A stretch of DNA of 64,000 nucleotides from Streptomyces sp. NBC_00525. Lineage in GTDB: Bacteria; Actinomycetota; Actinomycetes; Streptomycetales; Streptomycetaceae. Made by a program: the position numbers and the translations under genes. Within the stretch, counting starts at the first letter, position 1; each line of letters begins with the position of its first letter. The DNA is taken from NCBI RefSeq assembly GCF_036346595.1, contig NZ_CP107834.1, forward strand, positions 1-64,000, given 5' to 3'. The notes below the pieces were generated by a model. The model ran no database searches and had not been told where the DNA came from. It worked only from the letters and a program-made list of their open reading frames with translations. Below, one piece after another: positions 8,651 to 17,484 of this stretch.

Positions 8651-8997
8651 TCAGTGGAGCAGCCAGCCGCCGTCGACGTGGACGGACTGCCCCGTGATGA
8701 ACGAGGCGGAGGGTCCCACGAGAAACGCCACCAGGGCCGCGACGCCCTCGGGTCGGCCACGGCGCGGGACGCACTGGTACTTGATCTGGTCCTCCGGCCG
8801 CGCACGGTACTGGGCGGGAAGGGTACTCTCGGCCTCGACCTGGATGACCCCGGGCATCACCGTGTTGACGCAGATCCCGTACGGGCCCAGTTCACGGGCG
8901 AAGGAGCGGGTCAGGCCCAGCAGCCCGGCTTTCGCAGTGCTGTAGGCGACGAGGTTCGTCCGGCCGGCTTGGGCGTTGATGCTGCCTGCATTGTCCA
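8651..8997 (-). pseudogene. Short-chain dehydrogenase/reductase, 5'-truncated
   Basis: Only the second half of an SDR remains. It holds the catalytic Y-x-x-x-K ([20 protein letters not shown]), the substrate-loop region (VNTVMPG) and the usual C-terminal end ([17 protein letters not shown]). The N-terminal Rossmann motif TGxxxGxG and the catalytic Ser region are missing. Homology ends around 8985-8997, where the sequence changes to unrelated DNA, so a deletion or rearrangement removed the 5' half. Without the cofactor-binding part it cannot work. It lies just upstream of the Nudix pseudogene on the same strand. Confidence 0.8.
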
Positions 8998-9172
8998 AGG
9001 TCAAGCAGAACAATGTACTCAAAGCGATTCAGAAGCTGCTTCTGTGGACTCGGGCATCCCCCAGCAGTGCAATCGGCGTGAGGAGCAGACGGTTACCTCC
9101 GGGCGCATCGTCGGGGCAGCCGCCGCCGGCTCGCTCGCGCACAGCGCGAAGCTGAGCCGCCACCAACGAAAG

Positions 9173-9209
9173 GGGCCCTGGCCTGCGGAACCTCTGCAGG
9201 CCAGGGCCC
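9173..9209. terminator. Strong stem-loop between opposing units
   Basis: GGGCCCTGGCCTGC at 9173-9186 pairs perfectly with its complement at 9196-9209 across a 9-base loop, and flanking AAAG/CTTT extend it with one bulge. It lies between the SDR remnant and the kinase gene. Its size and the terminal T-run suggest a terminator of a lost upstream gene reading rightward. Nothing else is recognisable in 8998-9368. Confidence 0.65.
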
Positions 9210-9368
9210 TTTCGCGTTGCACCTCATGTAAGTCGAGACGTGTCGTGTCGCCCATAGATGAGGTCACGGCTTGCCTCTACGGGATGCGGCTCGTCCAGTT
9301 GGTTGTTCGCCCGTTCGAGGCGGGACATAGGATCCATCGCCAGAGGCCCGGCCTGAGAGGGAACCCGC

Positions 9369-11015
9369 GTGACTGCCCATATCCTCCCCTCCCTTCCCGG
9401 GGACCCTGCTCGTGTCGGCCCGTACCGAATAGTGGGCCGTCTGGGAGCGGGAGGGATGGGTACCGTCCACGCCGCCCTGGACTCCAGCGGCAACCGTCTG
9501 GCGGTGAAGGTCGTCCATCCGGCTCAGGCCGAGGACGAGGAGTTCCGTGCCAGGTTCCGGCGTGAGGTAGCGCTGACAAGCAGGGTGAGCGGACCGTGTC
9601 TCGTGCCTGTAGTCGCGGCCGACTGCGAGGCCGAGCGTCCATGGCTCGCCACACCCTACGTACCGGGCCCGACGCTGCAGCAGCACATCGCCGCGCACGG
9701 CCCTCTCCACGGTGCCGTGCTCCACGCGTTCGCCGCGGGCACCGCCACCGCGCTGGCATCGGTCCACGAGGCCGGTGTGATCCACCGTGACATCAAGCCC
9801 GGCAATGTGATCCTCTCCCCCAGCGGTCCACGCCTCCTCGACTTCGGGATCGCGCATGCCTTCGACGGGACCTCGGTCACCCGGACGGGCGTCCTGACCG
9901 GCACCCCTGGCTGGATCAGCCCCGAGCAGTACCGCACGGGCAGCATCGGTCCTGAGTCCGACGTGTTCGCCTGGGGTGCCCTCGTCTCCTACGCCGGAAC
10001 CGGGCGCCACCCGTTCGGAACCGGGGCTCCGGACACGGTCGCCTTCCGTGTGATGTCGCAGGACCCCGATCTCGCCGGCCTGCCCGAGGACCTTGCCCGC
10101 CTCGTGACGGAAGCGATGTCGAAAGAGGCAGGCGACCGCCCCACGGCGCAGTCTCTGAGCGGCGCGTGCGCAAAGCTGCTCTCAAAGGAAAGCACCCAGG
10201 TTCTGCCACAGGACGCTTCGGTGCCCGTGCTGGTCGACGGGCTGGTCTCCGATCACTGGAGTCCGCCGCCCGCTCATGAGACCGTCTGGCCGACCGGCCG
10301 GGCCGGCCGGGCACGCAAAGGCAGTTACATCGCTGCGACAGCCGTTGTTGTTGTTCTCGGCGTTGCGGCCACGGCCGTGTACGCATCCACGGCCGTGGGG
10401 CGACAGACGCCCTCGGCTGCCGCTGCTCCCGCTCTTCCGGCTGCTTCCCCGTCGGTGTCCTCATCGTCCGCCGCTGCAGTCGCCACTCCTCCTACGAGTT
10501 CCGCAGCCCCGGCGCATACCGCATCAGCGGTCACCGCGGCCGGCAGTCCCGCCCCCGCCACGCCGGAGCCCACAGCCACCGCTCCGACGGGCGAGCCTCA
10601 GCCCGCCTACACACGCAGCGACTATGCCGAGCCCACCATCGGGGAGTGGTCGGCCGCTCGCGATGCGATGACCGCCTCCGAACGCGGCATCGCCGCTTCC
10701 ATCAACGAGGAACTCAAGACATTCCTCCGCGACGAGTGGGCGCTGCCCGAAGGGGTGCAGGTGACGTTCAATCCTGAGGCCCAGACCATGTTCCTCACCG
10801 TCGGCCCCTCGACAGCGGTGTGGGAGAACGGCGGCGACTACACCGACCTCGCCCGCGGCGGGATGTACACCGGCTGTACCCAGGGCAACGACAAGCTGCG
10901 CACTGACATCACCTGGTCCTACGGGCGGGTCGTTGTCATCTACCGGGAGTCCATGGCCAATCCCGTGATCGCCAGCTTCCGCGAAGTCACCAACGGCATG
11001 AACTGCCGCGTCTGA
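9369..11015 (+). CDS. Membrane Ser/Thr protein kinase with extracytoplasmic domain
   Basis: This is an intact 548-residue Hanks-type kinase from GTG 9369, with GAGGGA upstream. The Gly loop is GRLGAGGMGTV, catalytic Lys is about 47 (LAVKVVH), the loop HRDIKPGN has Asp141, and DFG has Asp158. A TGTPGWISPEQ activation segment follows. A single membrane helix lies at about residues 319-341 (AATAVVVVLGVAATAVY). After it come a long Ala/Pro/Ser/Thr linker and an outside domain of about 120 residues with two Cys (GCTQ, MNCRV) that may form a disulfide. It lacks PASTA repeats, so it is not PknB. It probably senses something outside the membrane; the target is unknown. No phosphatase or partner gene is adjacent. 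Confidence 0.92.
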   Translation: MTAHILPSLPGDPARVGPYRIVGRLGAGGMGTVHAALDSSGNRLAVKVVHPAQAEDEEFRARFRREVALTSRVSGPCLVPVVAADCEAERPWLATPYVPGPTLQQHIAAHGPLHGAVLHAFAAGTATALASVHEAGVIHRDIKPGNVILSPSGPRLLDFGIAHAFDGTSVTRTGVLTGTPGWISPEQYRTGSIGPESDVFAWGALVSYAGTGRHPFGTGAPDTVAFRVMSQDPDLAGLPEDLARLVTEAMSKEAGDRPTAQSLSGACAKLLSKESTQVLPQDASVPVLVDGLVSDHWSPPPAHETVWPTGRAGRARKGSYIAATAVVVVLGVAATAVYASTAVGRQTPSAAAAPALPAASPSVSSSSAAAVATPPTSSAAPAHTASAVTAAGSPAPATPEPTATAPTGEPQPAYTRSDYAEPTIGEWSAARDAMTASERGIAASINEELKTFLRDEWALPEGVQVTFNPEAQTMFLTVGPSTAVWENGGDYTDLARGGMYTGCTQGNDKLRTDITWSYGRVVVIYRESMANPVIASFREVTNGMNCRV

Positions 11016-11188
11016 GCAGGTCGTATCCGGCGAACACGGACCACGAAAGGCACCCGCAGGACAGCCTGCCAAGGAGCCGAGGCTGATCGTTTCCCTGGTG
11101 AACCTGTTACTCCAGGAGACTGACTCACCCCCGGATCATCTCGGCCCTGGCGACCGTGACCGCTATCTCTGCGGTCGTGATCAAGAAC

Positions 11189-11755
11189 ATGGTGCGTGGT
11201 CTCGCCGTGCTCTCCCTCGCCCTGACTCCGCTTGCTCTCCCCCACCCCGCGGCAGCATAGGCACCAGCTGCTGCCGAGGTGCTGTCTCTCGCCCGCTGTG
11301 ATCGGGCAGATCCCGGTCGTCGACGAGTCCCGCGACGGCTATGGGCGGACGAAGTTCAAGCACTGGAACTCCGGCCTTGACCCCGCCGACGGCTGTAATA
11401 CGCGCGCGGAGGTCCTGCTTTCCGAAGCGGTCGAGTCTCCAGTGGTCTCGGCCGGCTGCAAGCTCGCTGGTGGTCGGTGGATCTCCTACTACGACGGCCA
11501 GGAGGTCACCGGCCTCGGCAAGCTCGACATCGACCACATGGTCCCGCTCGCCGAGGCCTGGGACTCCGGCGCGAGCTCCTGGACCGCTGCCCGGCGGGAG
11601 GCTTACGCCAACGACCAGGACGCGGCCACCAGCCTGGTGGCGGTGACTGCGCGGGCCAACCGTCAAAAGGCCGACCAGGGTGAAGCGGATGCCCTCACCT
11701 GTACGCCGACGGGCCGTGCGAGGACACGATCGGCCACTACACCCCCGCCCCGTAA
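11189..11755 (+). pseudogene. Secreted HNH endonuclease family protein, broken
   Basis: ATG 11189 begins a signal peptide (VRGLAVLSLALTPLALPHPA) cut by TAG 11258-11260 where an Ala codon is expected. After a further frame change near 11295 comes IGQIPVVDESRDGYGRTKF, then LDIDHMVPLAEAWDSGA and DQDAATSLVAVTARANRQK. The DIDHMVPLAEAW segment is the core of the DUF1524-like secreted HNH nuclease family, with D-H as the metal site. After KADQ the conserved C-terminus is lost; the DNA runs into another frame ending YADGPCEDTIGHYTPAP at TAA 11755, possibly the tail of a different secreted protein. It is non-functional. Confidence 0.7.
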
Positions 11756-11792
11756 CAGTCCTCGTGCTTCTACCTGGAAAGGATCCCCGCAC

Positions 11793-12112
11793 ATGGCTTT
11801 CGGTAAGACGTTTCTCTCCGCCCTGACCGCCGCCGGCCCTGCGAGCGCGGCCACCTGCCCGTCCTCCGCCTCACCTGTGATCCCTGGCGCAGAAGCGCAC
11901 TGGACGCTGAGCTGCTCCGGCAACACGCTCAAGGTCTACGGCTGGGTCGAGGACACCCGCGCCGATGGCGACTGCGCCTTCGTCCACGTGCACGCCGGCA
12001 ACGGCGGGGGTGATAGCGCGGATGCATGCGGCTGGGGAACGCGCACCAATTTCGACATGTCCTTCCCCCCGTACCAAGAAGGCAGAAGCCCGCCTTCAGC
12101 TCGAGAACTGAT
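11793..12112 (+). pseudogene. Small secreted protein, frameshifted near its C-terminus
   Basis: ATG 11793 follows GGAAAGGA. The product starts MAFGKTFLSALTAAGPASAA, a plausible though short signal peptide, and continues with HWTLSCSGNTLKVYGWVEDT and DGDCAFVHVHAGNG. The present frame runs on without a natural end after FDMSFPPYQEG. If one C is removed from the run of six C near 12067, it reads FDMSFPRTKKAEARLQLEN and stops at TGA 12110-12112. I take that as the native end. The family is not named; the paired Cys suggest disulfides outside the cell. Confidence 0.55.
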
Positions 12113-12342
12113 CCGCGCACAGGGGCGTGCGCGATGGCCGTGCACCGGACATGCACGAACACGCTGGGTCCTTCTGACGCGCAACCTGCGCCGGGTCCTT
12201 TCCCACAAAGGGGTTGGGGCCCGGCTCCTTGGGACGGCCTTCCTCATGTGCTGCTCTTCCCTCCATCGGCCCCCGGTACCGCCAGCTCGACACGTTGTCA
12301 TGGGGGGATGCGGGGGAGCAGATCGAGAGGCCGATGCCTGGT

Positions 12343-14652
12343 TCACTGGTGCGTCCCTGGGCCGGGCGCGGACGGCTGGATGCCCAGTTCTGTGAGTGTC
12401 AGGCGGCGTTCTGGTGGGAGGCGGTCCCACCGGCGCCGGGCGTTGGTGAGCCACTGCCCAAGACGTACTGGCCCTTCGGCGAGGTGCTCGATGTGGCGCT
12501 GGGGCACGTTCAGGTGGCCTTCTCTGGCGAGGAAGACAGTTGCTGCTTCCAGTCCACGCCGGAAGGACTGTTCTCGTGCGGTGAGCGGGGGCTGTGGCGT
12601 CGAGGGCGGTGTGGTGGTGTGCAGCCCCAGGTCTTGCAGGAGGCGGAGCTGGCCAGGGTGGGTGGGTGGTGTGCTGCGCTGGGTGCGGAGCCACTCCCCT
12701 AGGCGGATGCCTTCGGGGGTGACGAAGGTCCGCGGGACATCGGTGAGGATGTGACCGGCCTCCTGATGGTGGCGGGCGGCGTGGTAGCTGCGTTGCCATG
12801 TCAGGGGCCAGGCCGGGTTCCAGTGCGGGTCGAGGCCTGTCAGGGCGTGGGTGCGGGCAGGAGTGAGCTGGGCTGCCCGTTTGCGTTGGGTGGCGAGCCA
12901 GCGGCCGAGGGCGAACCCGGTTTCGGGCTCGTGGTGGTCGACGGGGGCGGCGAGGTGGCCGTGGGCGGAGGCGTAGGCGGCGGCGTGGGCGAGGCCGCGG
13001 TCCCAGGCTTGTTGGTGGGGGTTCCAGATGATGCCGAGTTGTTCGAGGGCGTGAGTGCGTGCGGGGTCGAGGGCGTTTTGGTTGTGGAGGTGTCGTTGCC
13101 AGGTGAGCCAGCGCCCCAGGGCGAAGCCCGTCGGGTCCTCGTAGATCTGGGGGATGTCGAGGTGGTGATGGGTGCGGTGGTAGCGGCGGGCTGCGCCCAG
13201 GCCGCGGCGCCATTCAGCGCTCTTTGGTTTCAGGACGCGCAGGGTGAGGGCGAGGGCGACTTCGTCGGCCTGGGTGGGGCGGTCGAAGTGGAGCCAGTGT
13301 CCGGGATCGTCGCCGGTGAGGGTGGGACGGTGGGTGCGGGGGTCGGCGAGGCGTGCTTCGAGGCGGCCGTCGTGGGCGCGGAGGGCTTGGATGGTGCGCC
13401 ACAGCGGGGTGTAGGCGTCGGCGCCGAGGAGGTCGTCGGGGTTTTCGTCGGGGGTGAGGTAGACGGGGACGATCAGGGTGGCCTTCTTGTTCGCACCGGG
13501 TTGCTGGCGTAGGGCGCGGCCGACGGCCTGGACGGTGTCGACGGGGCTGTTCTTGGGGTCGGCAAAGACGACGGCGTCGATGGAGGGGACGTCGATGCCT
13601 TCACCGAGGACGCGGGCATTGGCCAGGACCGCAGGTTGCTCGGGGTGGGTGTGGGCGGCGAAGTCGAGGAGAATTCGGCGCCGGACGCGGGGTGGGTGGG
13701 TGCCGCTGATCCATTGCGACCACAGGCCGTCGGGCTGCAGGTCGGTGGGGAGGGCGGCTGCGGTGTCGGGGAGGGTGGTGGCGAACGCTCGGGCATCGGC
13801 GACGCGGTGGTGGAAGGTCAGGACGCGGCGCAGCTTGTGGTCGTGGATGGCTTTGAGGACGGCGACTTGGCGGCCTGCGAGGCGCAGGCCGTCGACACCG
13901 GCGCCGGGGCTGGTGGCAAGCCAGTCGCGCAGGGTGGTGTCGTCGACAACGGGAACGAGAATCTGGTAGTCGGCGAGCAAACCGAGGTCGATGGCGTCGG
14001 ACAGGGACAGCCGGTAGGCGACAGGGCCGAAGAGGGATTCGTCGTCCATGGAGGCGACGGGGACCTCGGCTCGGTCTTGGTCTGGATCCCAGACGCGGGG
14101 CGTGGCGGTGAGATAGAGCCGGCGGGCTGCGGGGACCTGTTCGTCGTGGTGGATACCGGCCCAGGCTTTGCCGAGGCGGCCGGCGGTGCGGTGGGCCTCG
14201 TCGACGATCACCAGATCCCATGGGGGCAGGCCGTGGCTCTGATGGGCGGCGATAACCGTGGGCAGGGAGGCGTAGGTGGCGTAGACCGTGACTGGCTCGC
14301 CCGTGCTCTGACTGGTCAGGGCGGTGAGCTCGGCGGGGCTGGTGGTCATCGGCAGGTCGCCGGTCGGTGTGCGGTCGATTGCCTGCCGTGCCGAGCAGAC
14401 GGCGACCGCTGTGCCTTTGCGGCCTGTTGCCTGCCAGGAGCGGGCCGTCTGGGACAGCAGGTCCAGGGTGGGGACGAGCAGCATGACGCGGCCTCGGGGG
14501 GTGAGGCGGCTTGCGGTGCGGGCAGCGATGAGGGTCTTGCCGGTGCCGCAGGCGGCGATCACGCTGGCCCTGGGGTGGGTGCGGAGTGTGTTGACGGCTG
14601 CTGTGACGGCTTCCTTCTGATGCGGTCGCAGGTCCATGGGGGTGGGCGGCAT
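12343..14652 (-). CDS. Superfamily 2 DEAH helicase with four helicase-associated repeats
   Basis: This is an intact 769-residue protein. The N-terminal half is a complete SF2 helicase: ACGTGKT (Walker A, about 35-40), VIVDEAH (about 148-154), LTATPR (motif III), and QAVGRALRQ (motif VI, the arginine finger region). The C-terminal 330 residues hold four repeats of the helicase-associated (HA) type, each with W-x2-G ... A-x3-H-G-x-L ... G-x2-L-G-x-W (for example GLAHAAAYASAHGHLAAP). These form small helical DNA-binding modules. It is the last gene of a five-gene leftward operon and starts 16 bases after the SF1 helicase gene. ATP-driven opening or scanning of duplex DNA is the likely role. Confidence 0.92.
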   Translation of the reverse strand: MPPTPMDLRPHQKEAVTAAVNTLRTHPRASVIAACGTGKTLIAARTASRLTPRGRVMLLVPTLDLLSQTARSWQATGRKGTAVAVCSARQAIDRTPTGDLPMTTSPAELTALTSQSTGEPVTVYATYASLPTVIAAHQSHGLPPWDLVIVDEAHRTAGRLGKAWAGIHHDEQVPAARRLYLTATPRVWDPDQDRAEVPVASMDDESLFGPVAYRLSLSDAIDLGLLADYQILVPVVDDTTLRDWLATSPGAGVDGLRLAGRQVAVLKAIHDHKLRRVLTFHHRVADARAFATTLPDTAAALPTDLQPDGLWSQWISGTHPPRVRRRILLDFAAHTHPEQPAVLANARVLGEGIDVPSIDAVVFADPKNSPVDTVQAVGRALRQQPGANKKATLIVPVYLTPDENPDDLLGADAYTPLWRTIQALRAHDGRLEARLADPRTHRPTLTGDDPGHWLHFDRPTQADEVALALTLRVLKPKSAEWRRGLGAARRYHRTHHHLDIPQIYEDPTGFALGRWLTWQRHLHNQNALDPARTHALEQLGIIWNPHQQAWDRGLAHAAAYASAHGHLAAPVDHHEPETGFALGRWLATQRKRAAQLTPARTHALTGLDPHWNPAWPLTWQRSYHAARHHQEAGHILTDVPRTFVTPEGIRLGEWLRTQRSTPPTHPGQLRLLQDLGLHTTTPPSTPQPPLTAREQSFRRGLEAATVFLAREGHLNVPQRHIEHLAEGPVRLGQWLTNARRRWDRLPPERRLTLTELGIQPSAPGPGTHQ

Positions 14653-14668
14653 GTTCTCCTGCCGGTCG

Positions 14669-15997
14669 TCAGGCTCGGACGCGGTGGTGGGTCAGGTGGG
14701 CGAGGACGTGCTGGTTGGCTTCCCAGCCGTCGGGGAATTTCGCGGGGACGCCGAGGTGGACGGGGTCGTTGGAGGGGTGGCTGTCGAGGAGGTCGGCGAT
14801 GCCGGAGCGGGCGACGACGATGCAGGCGTGCCGGTGGCGTGAGGCGAGCACGCACAGACGTCCGGCTTCGAGGTGGAAGGCGGAGGAGTCGCGGCGCCCG
14901 GACAGGGGGTGCAAGACGATGGTGATCGCGTATTCGCGGCCCTGGAGGCGGTTGGCGGTGTCGGCGCGTACGCCGTGGGTGCGGGGGGTGCGGTTGAGGA
15001 GTTGCTGGATGAGGCGGGCCTGTTCGCGGTGAGCCGTGCCGATGGCGATGTCCTGGGCTTCGAGTTCGCGTCCGGAGGGATGCTTCTCGCACACGGCTTG
15101 GGCGCCGCGGTCCAGCAGCCGGGCGGCCAGGGCGACGGTGGCGCGGGCGGCTTCGGGGTCGGTGCGGGCAGTGTGTCGGGGCGGCAGCTCGTGCAGGGCC
15201 CAGCCGGAGCGGGCGGCCTCCTCGATGGTGTCGTCGAGGGTGCTGCGCATGCCGCTGGTGGTGAAGTGCAGGCTGCGTGTCTGGGGGGCGGTGCCGGCTT
15301 GGAAAGGGTTGAAGGGGTAGAAGGCGCGGGCGACAAGGCTTGCCGCGGAGGTCGGAAGGCGCCAGGAGACGGGGAGCCTGTGGATGGTGGCGTCGTTGTG
15401 GTTCATCAGGACGGTGACGGCACTGTTCATGGGGTCGTGGGGCAGGCCGATCCAGCGGGGGGTGTGGATGGTGGAGAACGGGTCGAGCTGGCCGGGGTCT
15501 CCGACGAAGAGGGCTTGTTCGAAGAGCTTGGCGATCAGTAGCAGGGCGTCGGAGCGCATCTGGTAGGCCTCGTCGATGATGGCCCACCGCCAGCGGGGGC
15601 CGTCGACGTTCGCCCATTTTTTGGCGGTTGCCACGATGACGTCGCAGGCGAGGACATCTTTGATGTCCGTGCTGATGGTTGTGCCCGTCAGGCCGTAGAT
15701 ACGGTCGGGGACCTGGTAGGTGTGTCCGGTCAGGCGTCCCAGGCGCAGCTGAGGGGTTTGGGGGTCGGCGAGGCGGATGAGAAGGTCGTCGACCTGGTGG
15801 TTGGTCTGGGCGATGATGATGCACCGTTCGCCTGCTGCGGCGAGGGTGTGGGCGGCTTGGGCGACCAGAGTGGATTTCCCGGCGCCGGGCGGCGAGTCGA
15901 CGACGAGGGCCTGGTCGTTGCCGGCGGCGAGCGTGTCAAGGACGCCGTCGACGGCCGCGGCAGCCATCTCGGCGGGTGAGGGTGCGGGCGGGTTCAT
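14669..15997 (-). CDS. Superfamily 1 helicase/ATPase
   Basis: This is an intact 442-residue protein. Walker A is PPGAGKST (Lys41), motif II is WAIIDEAY (Asp142-Glu143), motif III is FVGDPGQLDPF (166-173), motif V is NRLQGREYAITIV, and motif VI is VLASRHRHACIVV. The DEAY box and GDPGQL place it among SF1B helicases of the RecD/Upf1 type rather than AAA+ proteins. Its start overlaps the stop of the preceding gene (ATGA at 15994-15997), so it is translationally coupled. With a RecB/AddB-like nuclease two genes upstream, it could be the motor of a helicase-nuclease complex. That complex is inference. Confidence 0.88.
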   Translation of the reverse strand: MNPPAPSPAEMAAAAVDGVLDTLAAGNDQALVVDSPPGAGKSTLVAQAAHTLAAAGERCIIIAQTNHQVDDLLIRLADPQTPQLRLGRLTGHTYQVPDRIYGLTGTTISTDIKDVLACDVIVATAKKWANVDGPRWRWAIIDEAYQMRSDALLLIAKLFEQALFVGDPGQLDPFSTIHTPRWIGLPHDPMNSAVTVLMNHNDATIHRLPVSWRLPTSAASLVARAFYPFNPFQAGTAPQTRSLHFTTSGMRSTLDDTIEEAARSGWALHELPPRHTARTDPEAARATVALAARLLDRGAQAVCEKHPSGRELEAQDIAIGTAHREQARLIQQLLNRTPRTHGVRADTANRLQGREYAITIVLHPLSGRRDSSAFHLEAGRLCVLASRHRHACIVVARSGIADLLDSHPSNDPVHLGVPAKFPDGWEANQHVLAHLTHHRVRA

Positions 15998-17484
15998 GGC
16001 TGGGTCTCCTCGGCCTCGTCCAGGGCGGCGGGGTGGTCGTGCTGGGGGCCGCCGTGGGTCCAGGGGGTGTTGTCGCGGCTGGGGAAGGGCGGCTGCCGGA
16101 AGAACTCAGGTGCGAGGGTGAGCTGGAGGTGGTCGCCGACGGCGGGTACGGACGTGCGGTTGGGTTTGGCGACGGTGCCCTTTTGTGTCGTGACCTCGAG
16201 CAGGAGGTCGGTGCCGCCGTCGCGCGGTGTGATGTCCCGGATGGCCAGGTGCACGCGGGGGTTGTGTGGGCTGGTCAGCAGGTGTCCGACGTCCAGGCGT
16301 ACGGGGTCGGTGGTGTGCAGGGTGAAGCGTGGCCAGAGCTGGAGGCGGCCGGTGGGGCCGGTGATGGTGCGGTCGGGGTCGGTGTCGATGACGATGCCGG
16401 CCAGTGCTTCTCCGGTGGTGCGCCGCTCGGCCATGATAAAGGGGTCTTCCAGTGCGCGGCGTGCTTCGAAGGCGCCGGCGGCCTGTTCCAGGCGGGCCAG
16501 GCGGCGGGCGGCGGAGACCGCGTCGTCCTTGATGGGCTGGGGGCGGCCGTCGTCGGCGAGGTAGGTGCTGAAGGAGGTGAAGCGGTCGCGGTCGGCGTCC
16601 CAGCGCCGGTGGGCGTCCGGGGTCTGGGGCAGGCTGCGCAGCAGGGCCAGAGCGTCCCAGGCGTCGTCCCAGGTGGGGGTCAGATAGGTGTGCAGAAGGT
16701 CGTGCAGCCGTTGGGTGTGCCGGGTCATGGCGGCGGTGTTTCCTTCCTCGGCGGCGGTGCCGAAGGCCTTGAGGAGGGGGTCGAGTTCGATGGTGTCGAA
16801 CGAGGGGTCGGTGGCCGGGCCGGCGGGCTGACGGTGAGGGGCTTCGGCGGCGAGGGCCGCGTGCAGGCCGGTGGTGCCGGGCGGTGGGTTGATCCAGGCC
16901 AGGAGGGTGGCGAGGTGTTCGTCCTCCAGGGGGCTTTGGCCGGTGACCCAGTGGGTGGTCAGCAGGTCGGTCAGGGCCAGCAGCAGGGCGGAACCGGGGT
17001 GTTCGGCGTGTTCGGCGAAGAAGGTCAACCATTGGCCCAGGCGGCCGACGCTGCGGGCCGGGTCGGCCGTCTCGGGTGTGTCGGTGAAGCGCAGAGCGCG
17101 GCCCAGCCGGTCGAGGTAGCGAACGGACTTGCGGTTGGCGACGAGGAGTTGGGGGGCGTGGGTGTGGCGCTGGCGGGCGGGTTTGGCGCCGCGGGCGGGG
17201 AGGCGTTCGGTGTCGGGGAAGCTGTCGATGTAGGTGAGAATGCCGGCGGCCAGGTCGTCCAGGAATGCGGTGGGTCTGCCGCGCGGGGGTGCGATGAGCA
17301 GGTTCGGGTGGGCCTGGTCGTCGCCGTACATGACGGCCAGCGGGGTTGCTTCGGTGCCGGAGCGGTTGAGCGGCAGGACGATCAGGGGCCGCTCGGTGAG
17401 GTGGAAGTGGCGGATGGTGCTGGCGTCCTGGGCCTGTTCGGTTTCGGCTGCCTTGAGGCGCAGCAGGCTGGTGAGCATGCTCAT
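15994..17484 (-). CDS. Conserved operon protein of unknown function
   Basis: This is an intact 496-residue protein starting at ATG 17484 (MSMLTSLLRLKAAETEQAQD), which overlaps the nuclease gene stop by four bases. The frame is open back to 17682 but that part lies inside the nuclease gene. No Walker, nuclease or HTH motif is visible. The N-terminal part (FHLTERPLIVLPLNRSGTEA, then NLLIAPPRGRPT) looks alpha/beta, the middle is helical, and the C-terminal 120 residues look beta-rich (GRLQLWPRFTLHTTDPVRLD, LLLEVTTQKG). It is coupled at both ends, between the Fe-S nuclease and the SF1 helicase, so it is probably a structural subunit joining them. Confidence 0.75.
   Translation of the reverse strand: MSMLTSLLRLKAAETEQAQDASTIRHFHLTERPLIVLPLNRSGTEATPLAVMYGDDQAHPNLLIAPPRGRPTAFLDDLAAGILTYIDSFPDTERLPARGAKPARQRHTHAPQLLVANRKSVRYLDRLGRALRFTDTPETADPARSVGRLGQWLTFFAEHAEHPGSALLLALTDLLTTHWVTGQSPLEDEHLATLLAWINPPPGTTGLHAALAAEAPHRQPAGPATDPSFDTIELDPLLKAFGTAAEEGNTAAMTRHTQRLHDLLHTYLTPTWDDAWDALALLRSLPQTPDAHRRWDADRDRFTSFSTYLADDGRPQPIKDDAVSAARRLARLEQAAGAFEARRALEDPFIMAERRTTGEALAGIVIDTDPDRTITGPTGRLQLWPRFTLHTTDPVRLDVGHLLTSPHNPRVHLAIRDITPRDGGTDLLLEVTTQKGTVAKPNRTSVPAVGDHLQLTLAPEFFRQPPFPSRDNTPWTHGGPQHDHPAALDEAEETQP

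Noticed and set aside
8998..9172. A tRNA or integrase remnant before the strong stem-loop
   Set aside because: No cloverleaf, CCA end or integrase motif could be read; only the stem-loop is supported.
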